Shown here one piece after another: positions 1 to 7,255 of a DNA stretch of 12,298 nt (position 1 is the stretch's first letter; each line of letters opens with the position of its first letter). Made by a program: the position numbers and the translations under genes. Origin of the DNA: Alphaproteobacteria bacterium. Its GTDB lineage: Bacteria > Pseudomonadota > Alphaproteobacteria > Micavibrionales > UBA1664. The stretch is from the NCBI GenBank assembly GCA_030427215.1, contig JAUHXB010000015.1:1-12298 (forward strand). The letters are read 5' to 3'. A model generated the notes under the pieces. That model was not told the DNA's origin. It saw nothing but the letters and a program-made list of their open reading frames with translations, and ran no database searches.

Positions 1-2
1 TC

Positions 3-422
3 GAAATTCAACAAAATGATGCGCCGTCCAATAACTCAATCCCGGTGATGGGTTGCGCGCAGGCCGGTGAACACGGATATTTCACCGATGCGGGGTACCC
101 CCAAGGCGAAGGGTGGGATTATATTGAATTGCCCGGATTTACGCCAAAGGATGACAGCACATATGCATTAGAGGTGAGTGGCGATTCCATGCAACCCCTC
201 TATCGAGATGGTGATATTCTGGTTGTATGCCCACAGTCGAATATCCGCAAAGGTGACCGCGTGATCGTCAAAGCCAAAGATGGGCAAGTGATGGTCAAGG
301 AATTAATCCGTAAAACGACATCAAAGATCGAGTTAAAATCATTTAACCCCGATCATGATGATATTACGCTGAACCCCAGCGATATTGAATGGATCGCCCG
401 CGTATTATGGGTTAGTCAGTAA
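3..422 (+). CDS. LexA-like S24 family transcriptional regulator (5' partial)
   Basis: The frame is open to the left window edge, so the N-terminal part, presumably a helix-turn-helix DNA-binding domain, is missing. The visible 139 residues form a LexA/UmuD/phage-repressor type peptidase S24 domain. Counting from the codon at position 3, the nucleophilic serine is S62 in SGDSMQP and the general-base lysine is K99 in VMVKEL. The 37-residue spacing equals that of E. coli LexA (S119-K156). An Ala-Gly pair (A21-G22, in CAQAGEH) follows the usual IPV.G lead-in and would be the self-cleavage bond. The family includes SOS repressors and phage-type repressors that cleave themselves on RecA contact. 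Which genes this one controls cannot be read here. The GTG at 45 is not the true start, because homology to the family continues upstream of it. The pyrE start lies 73 bases beyond the stop. Confidence 0.85.
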   Translation, partial: EIQQNDAPSNNSIPVMGCAQAGEHGYFTDAGYPQGEGWDYIELPGFTPKDDSTYALEVSGDSMQPLYRDGDILVVCPQSNIRKGDRVIVKAKDGQVMVKELIRKTTSKIELKSFNPDHDDITLNPSDIEWIARVLWVSQ

Positions 423-438
423 ATTCTACTCCTCTCTT

Positions 439-465
439 TTGTAAAAAGAAATCTTATGCTATAAA
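439..465 (+). promoter_or_regulatory. Possible pyrE promoter (weak)
   Basis: TTGTAA at 439-444 and TATAAA at 460-465 could act as -35 and -10 elements, but the spacer is only 15 bases. The predicted transcription start would be near 472. The gap between the regulator and pyrE is short, so read-through from upstream is an alternative. Confidence 0.25.
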
Positions 466-484
466 TTCTGAAATCACTTCAGGA
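466..484 (+). promoter_or_regulatory. pyrE: Inverted repeat overlapping the pyrE ribosome binding site
   Basis: Arms TTCTGAA (466-472) and TTCAGGA (478-484) pair over seven positions, one of them G-U, around a five-base loop. The right arm contains AGGA of the pyrE Shine-Dalgarno (AGGAG, 481-485). As RNA this could hide the ribosome binding site; as DNA it could be a small operator near the transcription start. The repeat is seen directly; any function is inferred. Confidence 0.35.
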
Positions 485-495
485 GCAATAAGATA

Positions 496-1197
496 ATGGC
501 CTTTTCAACACCACATTTTGACAAAACAACAATCGCGCAAGAGGCATCAAAAATCTTGCTTCAAACCAAGGCGATATCGGTCAATACTGAAGAACCATTC
601 ACTTACACATCTGGGCGTAAAGGCCCTGTCTATGTTGATTGCCGTAAGCTTATTGCGTTTCCACATGCGCGTGGGCTATTGATGGATATGGCGACTTCCC
701 TTCTCTCTCAAGATGTTGGTTTGGATGGTATTGATGCCGTTGCCGGTGGTGAAACCGCGGGAATTCCCTATGCCGCTTTTTTATCAGAACGTATAAATGT
801 ACCCATGGCCTATGTCCGTAAGAAACCAAAAGGGTTCGGGCGCATGGCCCAAATTGAAGGCGACATTACCGAGGGTGAAAATGTTATTTTGGTTGAAGAT
901 TTACAAACAGATGGTGGATCGAAAAAAATATTCGTTAATGCCTTGCGCGAGGCCGGAGCGCAAGTCGACCATGCCTTTGTCGTCTTCCATTATGGTGTGT
1001 ATGAGGCCAGCGAGAAAAACATGGAAGAATTAGGAATCACATTGCATGCCTTAACAACATGGCCATTGGTTTTGGAAACAGCACAAAGGCTAAAATATTT
1101 TGACCAAAAAACGGCGGATACAGTGATTGAATTTTTAAATGATCCTGTTGCATGGTCTGTTGCCCATGGCGGCGCGGGTGAAGAGGATGCTGCTTAA
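496..1197 (+). CDS. pyrE: Orotate phosphoribosyltransferase
   Basis: This 233-residue enzyme would join orotate to PRPP to give orotidine 5'-monophosphate, the fifth step of de novo pyrimidine synthesis, in the cytoplasm. The type I phosphoribosyltransferase PRPP loop is clear at about residues 131-143 (ILVEDLQTDGGSK). A substrate-contact segment FTYTSGRKGPVYVD lies at about 35-48. The lysine-rich flexible catalytic loop (YVRKKPKGFGRMAQIEG, about 106-122) is also present. Length is slightly above the usual 210-220, with a short Gly/Ala-rich tail. The ATG at 496 is preceded by AGGAG at 481-485. The gene stands alone on this strand, after the S24 regulator. Its stop TAA (1195-1197) shares the TTAA at 1194-1197 with the stop of the convergent glycosylase gene, so no room is left for an intergenic terminator. 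Confidence 0.96.
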   Translation: MAFSTPHFDKTTIAQEASKILLQTKAISVNTEEPFTYTSGRKGPVYVDCRKLIAFPHARGLLMDMATSLLSQDVGLDGIDAVAGGETAGIPYAAFLSERINVPMAYVRKKPKGFGRMAQIEGDITEGENVILVEDLQTDGGSKKIFVNALREAGAQVDHAFVVFHYGVYEASEKNMEELGITLHALTTWPLVLETAQRLKYFDQKTADTVIEFLNDPVAWSVAHGGAGEEDAA

Positions 1198-1823
1198 AAA
1201 GCCGTGTCACCCTTGAGGGCCCATAACCAATAAGACGCCGCGGTTTCGTGTCCTTTAAAATGGGATTTCATGGCCTCGGCCTCTTTTTCATTTGGGCGAT
1301 CATCCAATTTAAAATATTTCTGCAATCCGATTTGAATCCCTAAATCCCCTGCTGGCCAAATATGACGATGGCAAAGATGAAACATCATAAATATTTGCGC
1401 CGACCATGGGCCAAACCCTTTTAATGATAGAATTTCTGCCTTTACCGTTTCATCATCCTTCTGCACCCATGATTGAATATCAATCTCACTCAACTGAACG
1501 CAGTTCGCTAGGCCACGGACATACCCGATTTTTTGGCGGCTTAAACCATAAGATTTCAACCGATCTTCAGACGTGTTTAAAATACTATGTGGGTCATTCG
1601 GATTAATATCCGTGGTTAACTTTGTCCATAAATTTGTTGCAACCTTATTCGAAATTTGTTGCCCAATCACAATACGGATCAAACCCGCCATATCGACATT
1701 TCCGCGTGTTCTGATCATTTCAGCCGCATCCGCATCCATCTTGCTAAACACAGGGTCATGTTTTTGAAGGTCTTTCATATCCTGAAAAATAATGGCATGT
1801 TTTTGATCAACGGTGAGTTTCAT
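1194..1823 (-). CDS. AlkA-like DNA-3-methyladenine glycosylase (HhH-GPD)
   Basis: This 209-residue base-excision repair enzyme would remove alkylated purines such as 3-methyladenine from DNA. It has the helix-hairpin-helix plus Gly/Pro-Asp signature: the hairpin LKGFGPWSA at about 134-142 and the catalytic aspartate D160 in WPAGDLGIQ. The early IGQQIS helix (about 53-58) and the closing ASYWLWAL segment (about 196-203) are typical of the AlkA family. There are no iron-sulfur cysteines of the MutY/Nth type, which supports AlkA over those relatives. It lacks the extra N-terminal domain of E. coli AlkA (282 residues) and matches the shorter bacterial form. It follows the RluD-type gene by 17 bases on the same strand, probably as its second cistron. 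The ribosome binding site is weak (GAAAAAG upstream of the ATG). Confidence 0.9.
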   Translation of the reverse strand: MKLTVDQKHAIIFQDMKDLQKHDPVFSKMDADAAEMIRTRGNVDMAGLIRIVIGQQISNKVATNLWTKLTTDINPNDPHSILNTSEDRLKSYGLSRQKIGYVRGLANCVQLSEIDIQSWVQKDDETVKAEILSLKGFGPWSAQIFMMFHLCHRHIWPAGDLGIQIGLQKYFKLDDRPNEKEAEAMKSHFKGHETAASYWLWALKGDTAF

Positions 1824-1840
1824 CTAATTATGCTTTTTCA

Positions 1841-2812
1841 TTAAACCATCAATGCGATATCATCCGGCATTGGCGCATTGAATGTCATCACATCTTTTGT
1901 CACAGGATGAATGAATGATATTTGATGGGCATGCAGGGCCTGCCTAGGAAAATTCAAAAGTGTTTGCTTTAAATCATCATCCTCCAATCGCCCAGCCCTT
2001 GAGATTTGCAATGTCTTTTGAGCCCCATATAAAGGATCACCTATAAGAGGATGCCCCTTGGCCTGCATATGAACGCGAATTTGGTGGGTACGCCCTGTTT
2101 CCAATCGACATTCCACCAATGAATAAGCCTCTCCATAAGATTGAAGCGTTTTATAATGTGTAACCGCATGGCGACTAACCTGTGCGTCTCCTCTTTTCAC
2201 AGCTTGCTTCAATCTATTTTTATGGTCACGCCCAATCGCTAAATCAATTGTCCCGACAGGGGGAATAGGTACATCCCACACAAGGGCGTGGTAAATACGC
2301 GATAATGTTCGATCCGCCAATTGCGCCGATAAGTGGGCATGTGCATGATCACTTTTTGCCACCATCATCACACCGCTTGTATCTTTATCCAAACGATGGA
2401 CAATGCCAGGGCGCTTTACCCCGCCAATCCCTGATAATGTATCCCCGCAATGATATAACAACGCGTTCACCAATGTCCCTGTCCAATTGCCTGCGGCGGG
2501 ATGAACAACCATGCCCACAGCCTTATTGATCACAATCACATCCGCATCTTCGTACAAAATATCTAACGGAATATTTTCGGGTACTGGGTCATCATCTTCC
2601 GCCTCTGGGATTTGGCAACTAATCACCCATCCCTCTTCTATTAATGTTGAGGGTTTGAAGGACGGAACATTTTTAATTCTAATACCTGTATTGGCAATTA
2701 GCTGTTTTACACGCTCGCGCGACAATCCTTCAAAATGATCGGCGCAGAAACGATCAACTCGTTGCCCAGCATCTTCACCTTTCACAATAATTTTTATAAT
2801 CTCTTTATCCAT
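1841..2812 (-). CDS. rluD: RluD-type 23S rRNA pseudouridine synthase
   Basis: This RluA-family enzyme would isomerise uridines to pseudouridine in 23S rRNA (helix 69 in the case of RluD). From the start chosen here it has 323 residues: an N-terminal S4 RNA-binding domain (about 16-70, with AGQRVDRF and SRERVKQLI), then the catalytic domain. The catalytic loop is GIVHRLDKDTSG, with the active aspartate at about D142. A second family motif, GRTHQIRVHM, is followed by GHPLIGDPLYG. The frame extends upstream to a GTG at 2869, but those 19 residues (rich in Cys, Met and Ile) do not look like the family, whereas MDKEIIKIIVKGEDAGQR does. ATG at 2830 is another candidate. None has a strong ribosome binding site. 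RluC is a possible alternative specificity. It is probably co-transcribed with the glycosylase gene and is divergent from flgD. Confidence 0.9.
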   Translation of the reverse strand: MDKEIIKIIVKGEDAGQRVDRFCADHFEGLSRERVKQLIANTGIRIKNVPSFKPSTLIEEGWVISCQIPEAEDDDPVPENIPLDILYEDADVIVINKAVGMVVHPAAGNWTGTLVNALLYHCGDTLSGIGGVKRPGIVHRLDKDTSGVMMVAKSDHAHAHLSAQLADRTLSRIYHALVWDVPIPPVGTIDLAIGRDHKNRLKQAVKRGDAQVSRHAVTHYKTLQSYGEAYSLVECRLETGRTHQIRVHMQAKGHPLIGDPLYGAQKTLQISRAGRLEDDDLKQTLLNFPRQALHAHQISFIHPVTKDVMTFNAPMPDDIALMV

Positions 2813-2879
2813 TTGAATTGTTATTATCATTGATACGTTGCAATCACAAGCCAATGACGTTGTCGGCACCTATTAAACT

Positions 2880-2885
2880 ATTATC
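2880..2885 (-). promoter_or_regulatory. Possible -10 element for the rluD operon
   Basis: On the minus strand GATAAT lies here without a convincing -35 at normal spacing. Transcription would start near 2873. That would leave a leader of about 45-60 bases for a start at 2830 or 2812, and almost none for the GTG at 2869. Weak evidence only. Confidence 0.2.
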
Positions 2886-2937
2886 AAAAAGTTGGACATT
2901 ATGTGGCGCTAGGTCAAAACCATCAGCCTCAATGATT

Positions 2938-2952
2938 TTAAAACAATCTTAA
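2938..2952. promoter_or_regulatory. Candidate CtrA binding site (TTAA-N7-TTAA)
   Basis: TTAA at 2938-2941 and TTAA at 2949-2952 are separated by exactly seven bases, the full consensus for the alphaproteobacterial cell-cycle regulator CtrA. It lies between the divergent rluD and flgD, about 76 bases upstream of the sigma-54 -24 element. CtrA controls flagellar genes in Caulobacter and relatives. In AT-rich DNA one such match per window can arise by chance, so this is tentative. Confidence 0.35.
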
Positions 2953-3027
2953 TGCCTGACTATAAAGACATTCCATTATCTTTATTGCCCTATCGCAAAC
3001 TTTCAAAAATTTTCTGATTTTTTCACT

Positions 3028-3043
3028 TGGCATGCAAATTGCA
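3028..3043 (+). promoter_or_regulatory. Sigma-54 (RpoN) -24/-12 promoter of the hook operon
   Basis: TGGCATGCAAATTGCA matches the sigma-54 consensus TGGCACG-N4-TTGCA with one mismatch. The invariant GG (3029-3030) and GC (3041-3042) have the required 12-base register. Transcription would begin near 3054, leaving a leader of about 30 bases before the flgD ATG at 3084. Hook genes in polar-flagellated alphaproteobacteria are commonly RpoN-dependent and need a FlbD-type activator. No obvious activator repeat was recognised upstream. Confidence 0.8.
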
Positions 3044-3083
3044 ATATCGTTTCCAACAACAATTTTAATGATTGAGACATGGT

Positions 3084-3806
3084 ATGAATTTATTTTCGGT
3101 CCTTGACCAACAAACACTTATTCCAACGACGCAAACCGCGAATGATGGAAAATCTGCAAGTGAGCTTGCACTTGAAGAAGCGGAACAGGAAAAAGTCGAT
3201 TTTTTAAATCTTCTTTTAACGCAACTATCTAATCAGAACCCTCTTGACCCGATGGATACAGACGAATGGACAGCGCAGTTAACGCGTTACTCTATCCTTG
3301 AACAAGGGATTGAAACGAACTCTCAATTGTCAATCACCAATGATTTATTGAAAACAAATGCAACAACATCAAGCTTTTCTTACATTGGAAAGGAAGTTGA
3401 AATCCCAACCAATATTAATGCGGTTCAAGATGGCAGTGCCACATGGATGTATGTCGTAGAAGGTAATGCCAGTGATGTGAAATTGACCGTCACAGATGAT
3501 GCAGGGGCACGTATCGCCGAAGTAGATGGCAGTATTTCAAAAGGTGTTCAAACATTCGAATTTGATGCAGCCCAATTTGGAATTGATGATGGCACACCAT
3601 TATATCTGAGCATCAACGCAACGGATGGTGACGACGCCAAATTAAACAGCGAAACAACCATTGCAGTGAATGTAGATGGCGTTTGGTCTGATGGATCAGA
3701 TCAATATCTGACTGCTGGAGAAATTTCCTTCAGAACAGGTGATGTTTTAAAAATTATAGACCAACAAACTGCCGATGCATCGGCGACAACACAAACAACA
3801 AACTAA
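3084..3806 (+). CDS. flgD: Flagellar hook assembly (hook cap) protein FlgD
   Basis: FlgD caps the growing hook and guides FlgE subunits into place; it is exported through the flagellar type III system and later replaced. The family core is at about residues 39-76 (DFLNLLLTQLSNQNPLDPMD, then a TAQLTRYSILEQ segment). A Tudor/Ig-like C-terminal half follows (SYIGKEVEIP onward, acidic, beta-rich). The 240-residue length is normal. The frame extends to a TTG at 3072, but the ATG at 3084 gives the typical short N-terminus and has GAG (3074-3076) seven bases upstream. It is the first gene of the operon, 22 bases before flgE, behind the sigma-54 promoter. The hook-length gene fliK, often found next to flgD, is absent; rluD occupies the upstream side. 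Confidence 0.93.
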   Translation: MNLFSVLDQQTLIPTTQTANDGKSASELALEEAEQEKVDFLNLLLTQLSNQNPLDPMDTDEWTAQLTRYSILEQGIETNSQLSITNDLLKTNATTSSFSYIGKEVEIPTNINAVQDGSATWMYVVEGNASDVKLTVTDDAGARIAEVDGSISKGVQTFEFDAAQFGIDDGTPLYLSINATDGDDAKLNSETTIAVNVDGVWSDGSDQYLTAGEISFRTGDVLKIIDQQTADASATTQTTN

Positions 3807-3828
3807 AACTTAGATAAGGAGAAAGACC

Positions 3829-5217
3829 ATGAGTTTAGGAAGTGCATTAAACGCCTCAGTTTCAGGATTGAGAGCCCAATCAACGGCCATTGCCGCGGTG
3901 TCTGAAAACATCGCCAATGCGTCAACAACCGCCTATAAAAAACGTGAAGTCAGCTTCAATTCATTGGTGGCCAGTTCAGGCGCAGCATCATCAATTAACC
4001 AAGTTGGTGGCGGTGTTTTGTTTGATACATCACAAAATATTGCACAACAAGGATTGGTACAGAATACTGGAAAATCAACCAACATTGCGATTAACGGGCA
4101 AGGATTTTTGGTTGTAACAGATGACCCAACAAGCCAACCATCTGGATTCACTTATTCGCGTAACGGTGATTTCTCAACGAACGAAGACGGATTATTGATC
4201 AATAACGAAGGTATGATCCTACTTGGTCAAAGAACAAATGAATTAGGCGTTGTAACGGCGGCAAATAATGCCGACCTGAACTCTCTGGTTCCCGTTGATT
4301 TGGACACTATTTCAGGGACAGCAGGCGCAACATCAGAAGTTGAGGCCAATATTAACCTCCCTGCGGATGCTCCACAATGGGCATTTGCAACGCCGTTACA
4401 AAATCAGTATATCACGGCATTGGAGGTTTTTGATGCATTGGGAACAAGTATAACTGTGGAACAAACATACCGTAAAACCGCACCAAACACATGGATTGTT
4501 GAATATGGCTCACCATATGAAACAGGTGATCCGGCTCAAACAGCGGTTGGCGCAATTGACCTTGATGGCGCAGGTAGCGATACATTAGAAATTATATTCA
4601 ATGGTGATGGTTCAATCGGCACCATCAACCCGGGGACTTTCGTTGTTGCAACAGGTGTCTTCACCGGTACTGCTGCTACACCGGCTGCTGCTTTGGCCGC
4701 TCAAATCACCGGGCTTGCTGCAACCACGGGTGCAAATGATATCGCATTCCAACTTGACCTCGGTACATCTGGATTATTTGATGGATTTACACAATTTGCA
4801 TCCAATTCCAATCCTGCGGACATAGAAATTAATTCAATCAATCAGGATGGTGTTCGTTTTGGACAATTTGCTGGTGTTGAAATTGATAATGACGGTATTG
4901 TTACCGCCCTGTTCGATAACGGTGTGCGTCGTCCAATTTATCAAATTCCAATTGCAACATTTCCAAACCCTGAAGGGCTGACAAATGTTCGTGGAACAAT
5001 TTATGATGAAAATGAAAATGCGGGCAACTACAACCTTCGCTTACCAACCGAAGGAAACGCAGGTAACATTGAGGCCACGTCATTAGAGTTGTCTACGGTT
5101 GATACATCAGAGGAATTCAACAAAATGATTGTTGCACAGCAAGCATATTCATCTGCGGCTCAGGTTTTGAGTACCGTTGACGATATGTTTGAAACATTGA
5201 TCGGTGCGGTTAGATAA
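3829..5217 (+). CDS. flgE: Flagellar hook protein FlgE
   Basis: FlgE polymerises into the curved hook joining rod and filament, and is exported without a cleaved signal. This 462-residue protein has the axial-protein N-terminal helix and motif (ALNASVSGLRAQ, ENIANASTTAYK, about 5-38). Middle beta domains carry the FlgE/F/G signatures, for example GFLVVTD and YSRNGDFSTNEDGLL at about 90-125. The C-terminal D0 helix is EEFNKMIVAQQAYSSAAQ...MFETLIGAVR. Length is above the roughly 400 of enteric FlgE, as is common in alphaproteobacteria. An Ala/Thr/Gly-rich stretch at about 267-302 looks like a variable surface insertion. A strong AAGGAG (3816-3821) lies seven bases before the ATG. It is followed by the small coiled-coil gene 10 bases later. 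Confidence 0.96.
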   Translation: MSLGSALNASVSGLRAQSTAIAAVSENIANASTTAYKKREVSFNSLVASSGAASSINQVGGGVLFDTSQNIAQQGLVQNTGKSTNIAINGQGFLVVTDDPTSQPSGFTYSRNGDFSTNEDGLLINNEGMILLGQRTNELGVVTAANNADLNSLVPVDLDTISGTAGATSEVEANINLPADAPQWAFATPLQNQYITALEVFDALGTSITVEQTYRKTAPNTWIVEYGSPYETGDPAQTAVGAIDLDGAGSDTLEIIFNGDGSIGTINPGTFVVATGVFTGTAATPAAALAAQITGLAATTGANDIAFQLDLGTSGLFDGFTQFASNSNPADIEINSINQDGVRFGQFAGVEIDNDGIVTALFDNGVRRPIYQIPIATFPNPEGLTNVRGTIYDENENAGNYNLRLPTEGNAGNIEATSLELSTVDTSEEFNKMIVAQQAYSSAAQVLSTVDDMFETLIGAVR

Positions 5218-5227
5218 GGATGAATAA

Positions 5228-5500
5228 ATGAGTGATATCACGCAAATATTAAAAAAATATCAAGATATGGATTTAACGGACATTGTTTCCCATCCAGATA
5301 TAGCGCGTGATATCGCTATCATTCAAAAATCAAATACATCAATTGATGACCAGACATCGAATTTTTTAAGAGACCTCGGCCAAGCCATTGAAATCAAAAC
5401 ATCATTGATTGAAAATGAAATGTCCGATTTAAAAAATGAGATAGATGCCATACAAACGCGGACGGAAGCTAATTTAGCTTACCGCAAACAAAAAGGATAA
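5228..5500 (+). CDS. Small coiled-coil protein of unknown function between flgE and flgK
   Basis: I do not recognise this 90-residue protein. It has no cysteine, no membrane segment and no signal peptide. The C-terminal half (about 47-85) is a convincing amphipathic helix with hydrophobic positions at I54, I61, M65, L68, I72 and I75, close to a heptad pattern and rich in Glu and Lys. The N-terminal part is also likely helical. AAGGA (5216-5220) lies seven bases before the ATG, and the stop is three bases before the flgK ATG, so it is a true operon member. Size, helical character and position before flgK and flgL suggest an export chaperone of FlgN/FliT type for the junction proteins. This is inferred from context, since FlgN is usually longer (about 140 residues). 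A small assembly or regulatory factor is the alternative. Confidence 0.8.
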   Translation: MSDITQILKKYQDMDLTDIVSHPDIARDIAIIQKSNTSIDDQTSNFLRDLGQAIEIKTSLIENEMSDLKNEIDAIQTRTEANLAYRKQKG

Positions 5501-5503
5501 AAA

Positions 5504-7240
5504 ATGCTTACAAGCGCATTATATTCATCATTTGCTGGAATTCGTAACACTGAATCCAAAATCAGCGTGACCGCAGATAACGTGGCCAATGCGGATAAGC
5601 CAGGTTACACAAGGAAAGAGTATGAAACAAGCTATGCCGCAACAGTAGGGAGAACATTACCCTCCAGCGGAACAATAGCAACAGTTGATTATAATCCATT
5701 TTTGCTTGAGGCGATGATTGAAGATATCAGCATTGCATCAAAAAACAGTCTTCTTAGTGATTATAGGACATCTTACGCAAATGAATTGGGGTTCACTGAT
5801 GGCGACAATTCCGCAAGCGCCTACTTGAATGATATAATTACAGGATTAGATAGATTGGCGCTTACGCCGGAAGATGACTCTCTAAAATCTCAAGTTGTTT
5901 TTGCCTCGCAAAGATTGGCTAATGAACTCAACAGAATATCCGTTTCTATTCAGGACTCACGACTTCAGGCAGATGAAGAAATTGAAGCCCTAGTTGTTGA
6001 AATTAATAGCAGATTAGAGCGCATTGATGACCTGAATCAAAATATCACATTCGCAAGAACGACAGGTGTAACCACGGCAAATTTGGAAGATGATCGACGC
6101 GTTGAGTTAGAAGCATTATCAGAATTGATCGATATTAATTATTTTACCAATCAAGATGGTGAAATTCAAATCTATACTCAAGGACGTCCTTTATTAGATT
6201 CACGTGCCCACACAATAACATATACCGCGAACACTGCGCTTGATAAAAACACACTTTATCCTGCTGGATTTAACGCCATTAATTTAGACGGTTTTGATTT
6301 AACACCAGTTGTGAGTAGTGGAAAACTAGGCGCTTTAATAGAAGTTCGTGATAATTTTATGGTTGAAGAACAGACAAAACTAGATGAATTTGCTAATGTT
6401 TTAATCCGAGAGATGAATGAACTTCTTAATGAAGGGGCATCCATTCCACCGCGTCAAACAATGATTGGATCATTGGGCAGTATTAATGTTGGAACCCCAA
6501 TAGGTGCAGCCGGAAGTGTTCGTATTGCAACGGTTGATGTAAACGGTATCGTTCAAAATTTTGCAGATATAAACCTTGCCCCCCTTTTGGACGTTGGCGA
6601 TTTAATTGCGGCGATTAATGGTGCCTTGGGCCCTGACGTCACGGCTGGTATAAGCCCTGACAATGAACTTCAAATTGTTGCAAATAACGCAGGTGAAGGT
6701 CTGGCGATAAACGCATTAACAAGTAGCCTCTTACCGGACGCAGAAAATTTTTCTGATTATTTTGGATTAAATAATTTATTTGATGGTGATGGTGCCGATA
6801 ACATTGCTGTGTCTGAATATTTGACTTCGGATGCTGCGACATTGGCAACATCGCGGTTAACTAGCGGTGTCCTTGCCATTGGTGATACAGGCCTTTTTGT
6901 TGGTGACAGTAGTCTCACGCAAGATATGAATAATGCATTTGGAAATACATACAGTTTTAATGCGGCTGGTAATTTTGCAGGTCAAACTGAATCAATTGAT
7001 AATTATATTGATAAAATCATTGCCGATGCAGCCTTCCGTGCCAATGATGCAGCAACAGATGCAGAAATAGGGCAAGCCCTTGTTAATCAAACCAGAACAA
7101 CGTTAACAAATTTATCTGGTGTCAACATTGATGAGGAAATGACAACGCTTATAGATCTTGAAGCACGATATGAGGCATCTGCAACATTACTTGCAACAAT
7201 ACAGGATATGTTTGACACGCTAATTTCAGCAGTCCGTTAA
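5504..7240 (+). CDS. flgK: Flagellar hook-associated protein 1 FlgK
   Basis: FlgK (HAP1) forms the first junction ring between hook and filament. The 578-residue protein starts with the axial D0/D1 signature (SALYSSFAGIRNTESKI, TADNVANADKPGYTRKEY, about 3-42). It continues with a long helical D1 region (LNDIITGLDRLALTPEDD, SQRLANELNRIS) and a central variable domain. It ends with SGVNIDEEMTTLIDLEARYEAS and MFDTLISAVR, the standard FlgK terminus. Length is close to that of enteric FlgK (about 550). AAGG at 5493-5496 lies just ahead of the ATG, and the start is three bases past the stop of the small coiled-coil gene, suggesting translational coupling. The terminal helix resembles that of FlgE upstream, as expected for members of the same axial family. 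Confidence 0.96.
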   Translation: MLTSALYSSFAGIRNTESKISVTADNVANADKPGYTRKEYETSYAATVGRTLPSSGTIATVDYNPFLLEAMIEDISIASKNSLLSDYRTSYANELGFTDGDNSASAYLNDIITGLDRLALTPEDDSLKSQVVFASQRLANELNRISVSIQDSRLQADEEIEALVVEINSRLERIDDLNQNITFARTTGVTTANLEDDRRVELEALSELIDINYFTNQDGEIQIYTQGRPLLDSRAHTITYTANTALDKNTLYPAGFNAINLDGFDLTPVVSSGKLGALIEVRDNFMVEEQTKLDEFANVLIREMNELLNEGASIPPRQTMIGSLGSINVGTPIGAAGSVRIATVDVNGIVQNFADINLAPLLDVGDLIAAINGALGPDVTAGISPDNELQIVANNAGEGLAINALTSSLLPDAENFSDYFGLNNLFDGDGADNIAVSEYLTSDAATLATSRLTSGVLAIGDTGLFVGDSSLTQDMNNAFGNTYSFNAAGNFAGQTESIDNYIDKIIADAAFRANDAATDAEIGQALVNQTRTTLTNLSGVNIDEEMTTLIDLEARYEASATLLATIQDMFDTLISAVR

Positions 7241-7255
7241 TAAAAGGAAAAAGCC

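Noticed and set aside
333..346. Second TTAA...TTAA pair resembling a CtrA site.
   Set aside because: The spacing is six rather than seven and it lies inside the S24 coding region.
435..449. TCTTTT-GTA-AAAAGA hairpin after the S24 gene as a terminator.
   Set aside because: The stem is almost all A-T and is not followed by a T-run.
1406..1844. Several plus-strand open frames opposite the glycosylase gene.
   Set aside because: They are antisense shadows of a gene with clear family motifs and have no recognisable protein character.
2813..2869. N-terminal extension of the RluD-type protein to a GTG at 2869.
   Set aside because: The extra residues do not resemble the family and there is no ribosome binding site; the S4 domain begins after the Met at 2812.
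2985..2996. TTGCCCTATCGC is repeated in inverted orientation at 11297-11308, both times in an intergenic region.
   Set aside because: A shared 12-mer is expected several times by chance when both strands of a 12 kb window are compared, and the flanks do not match.
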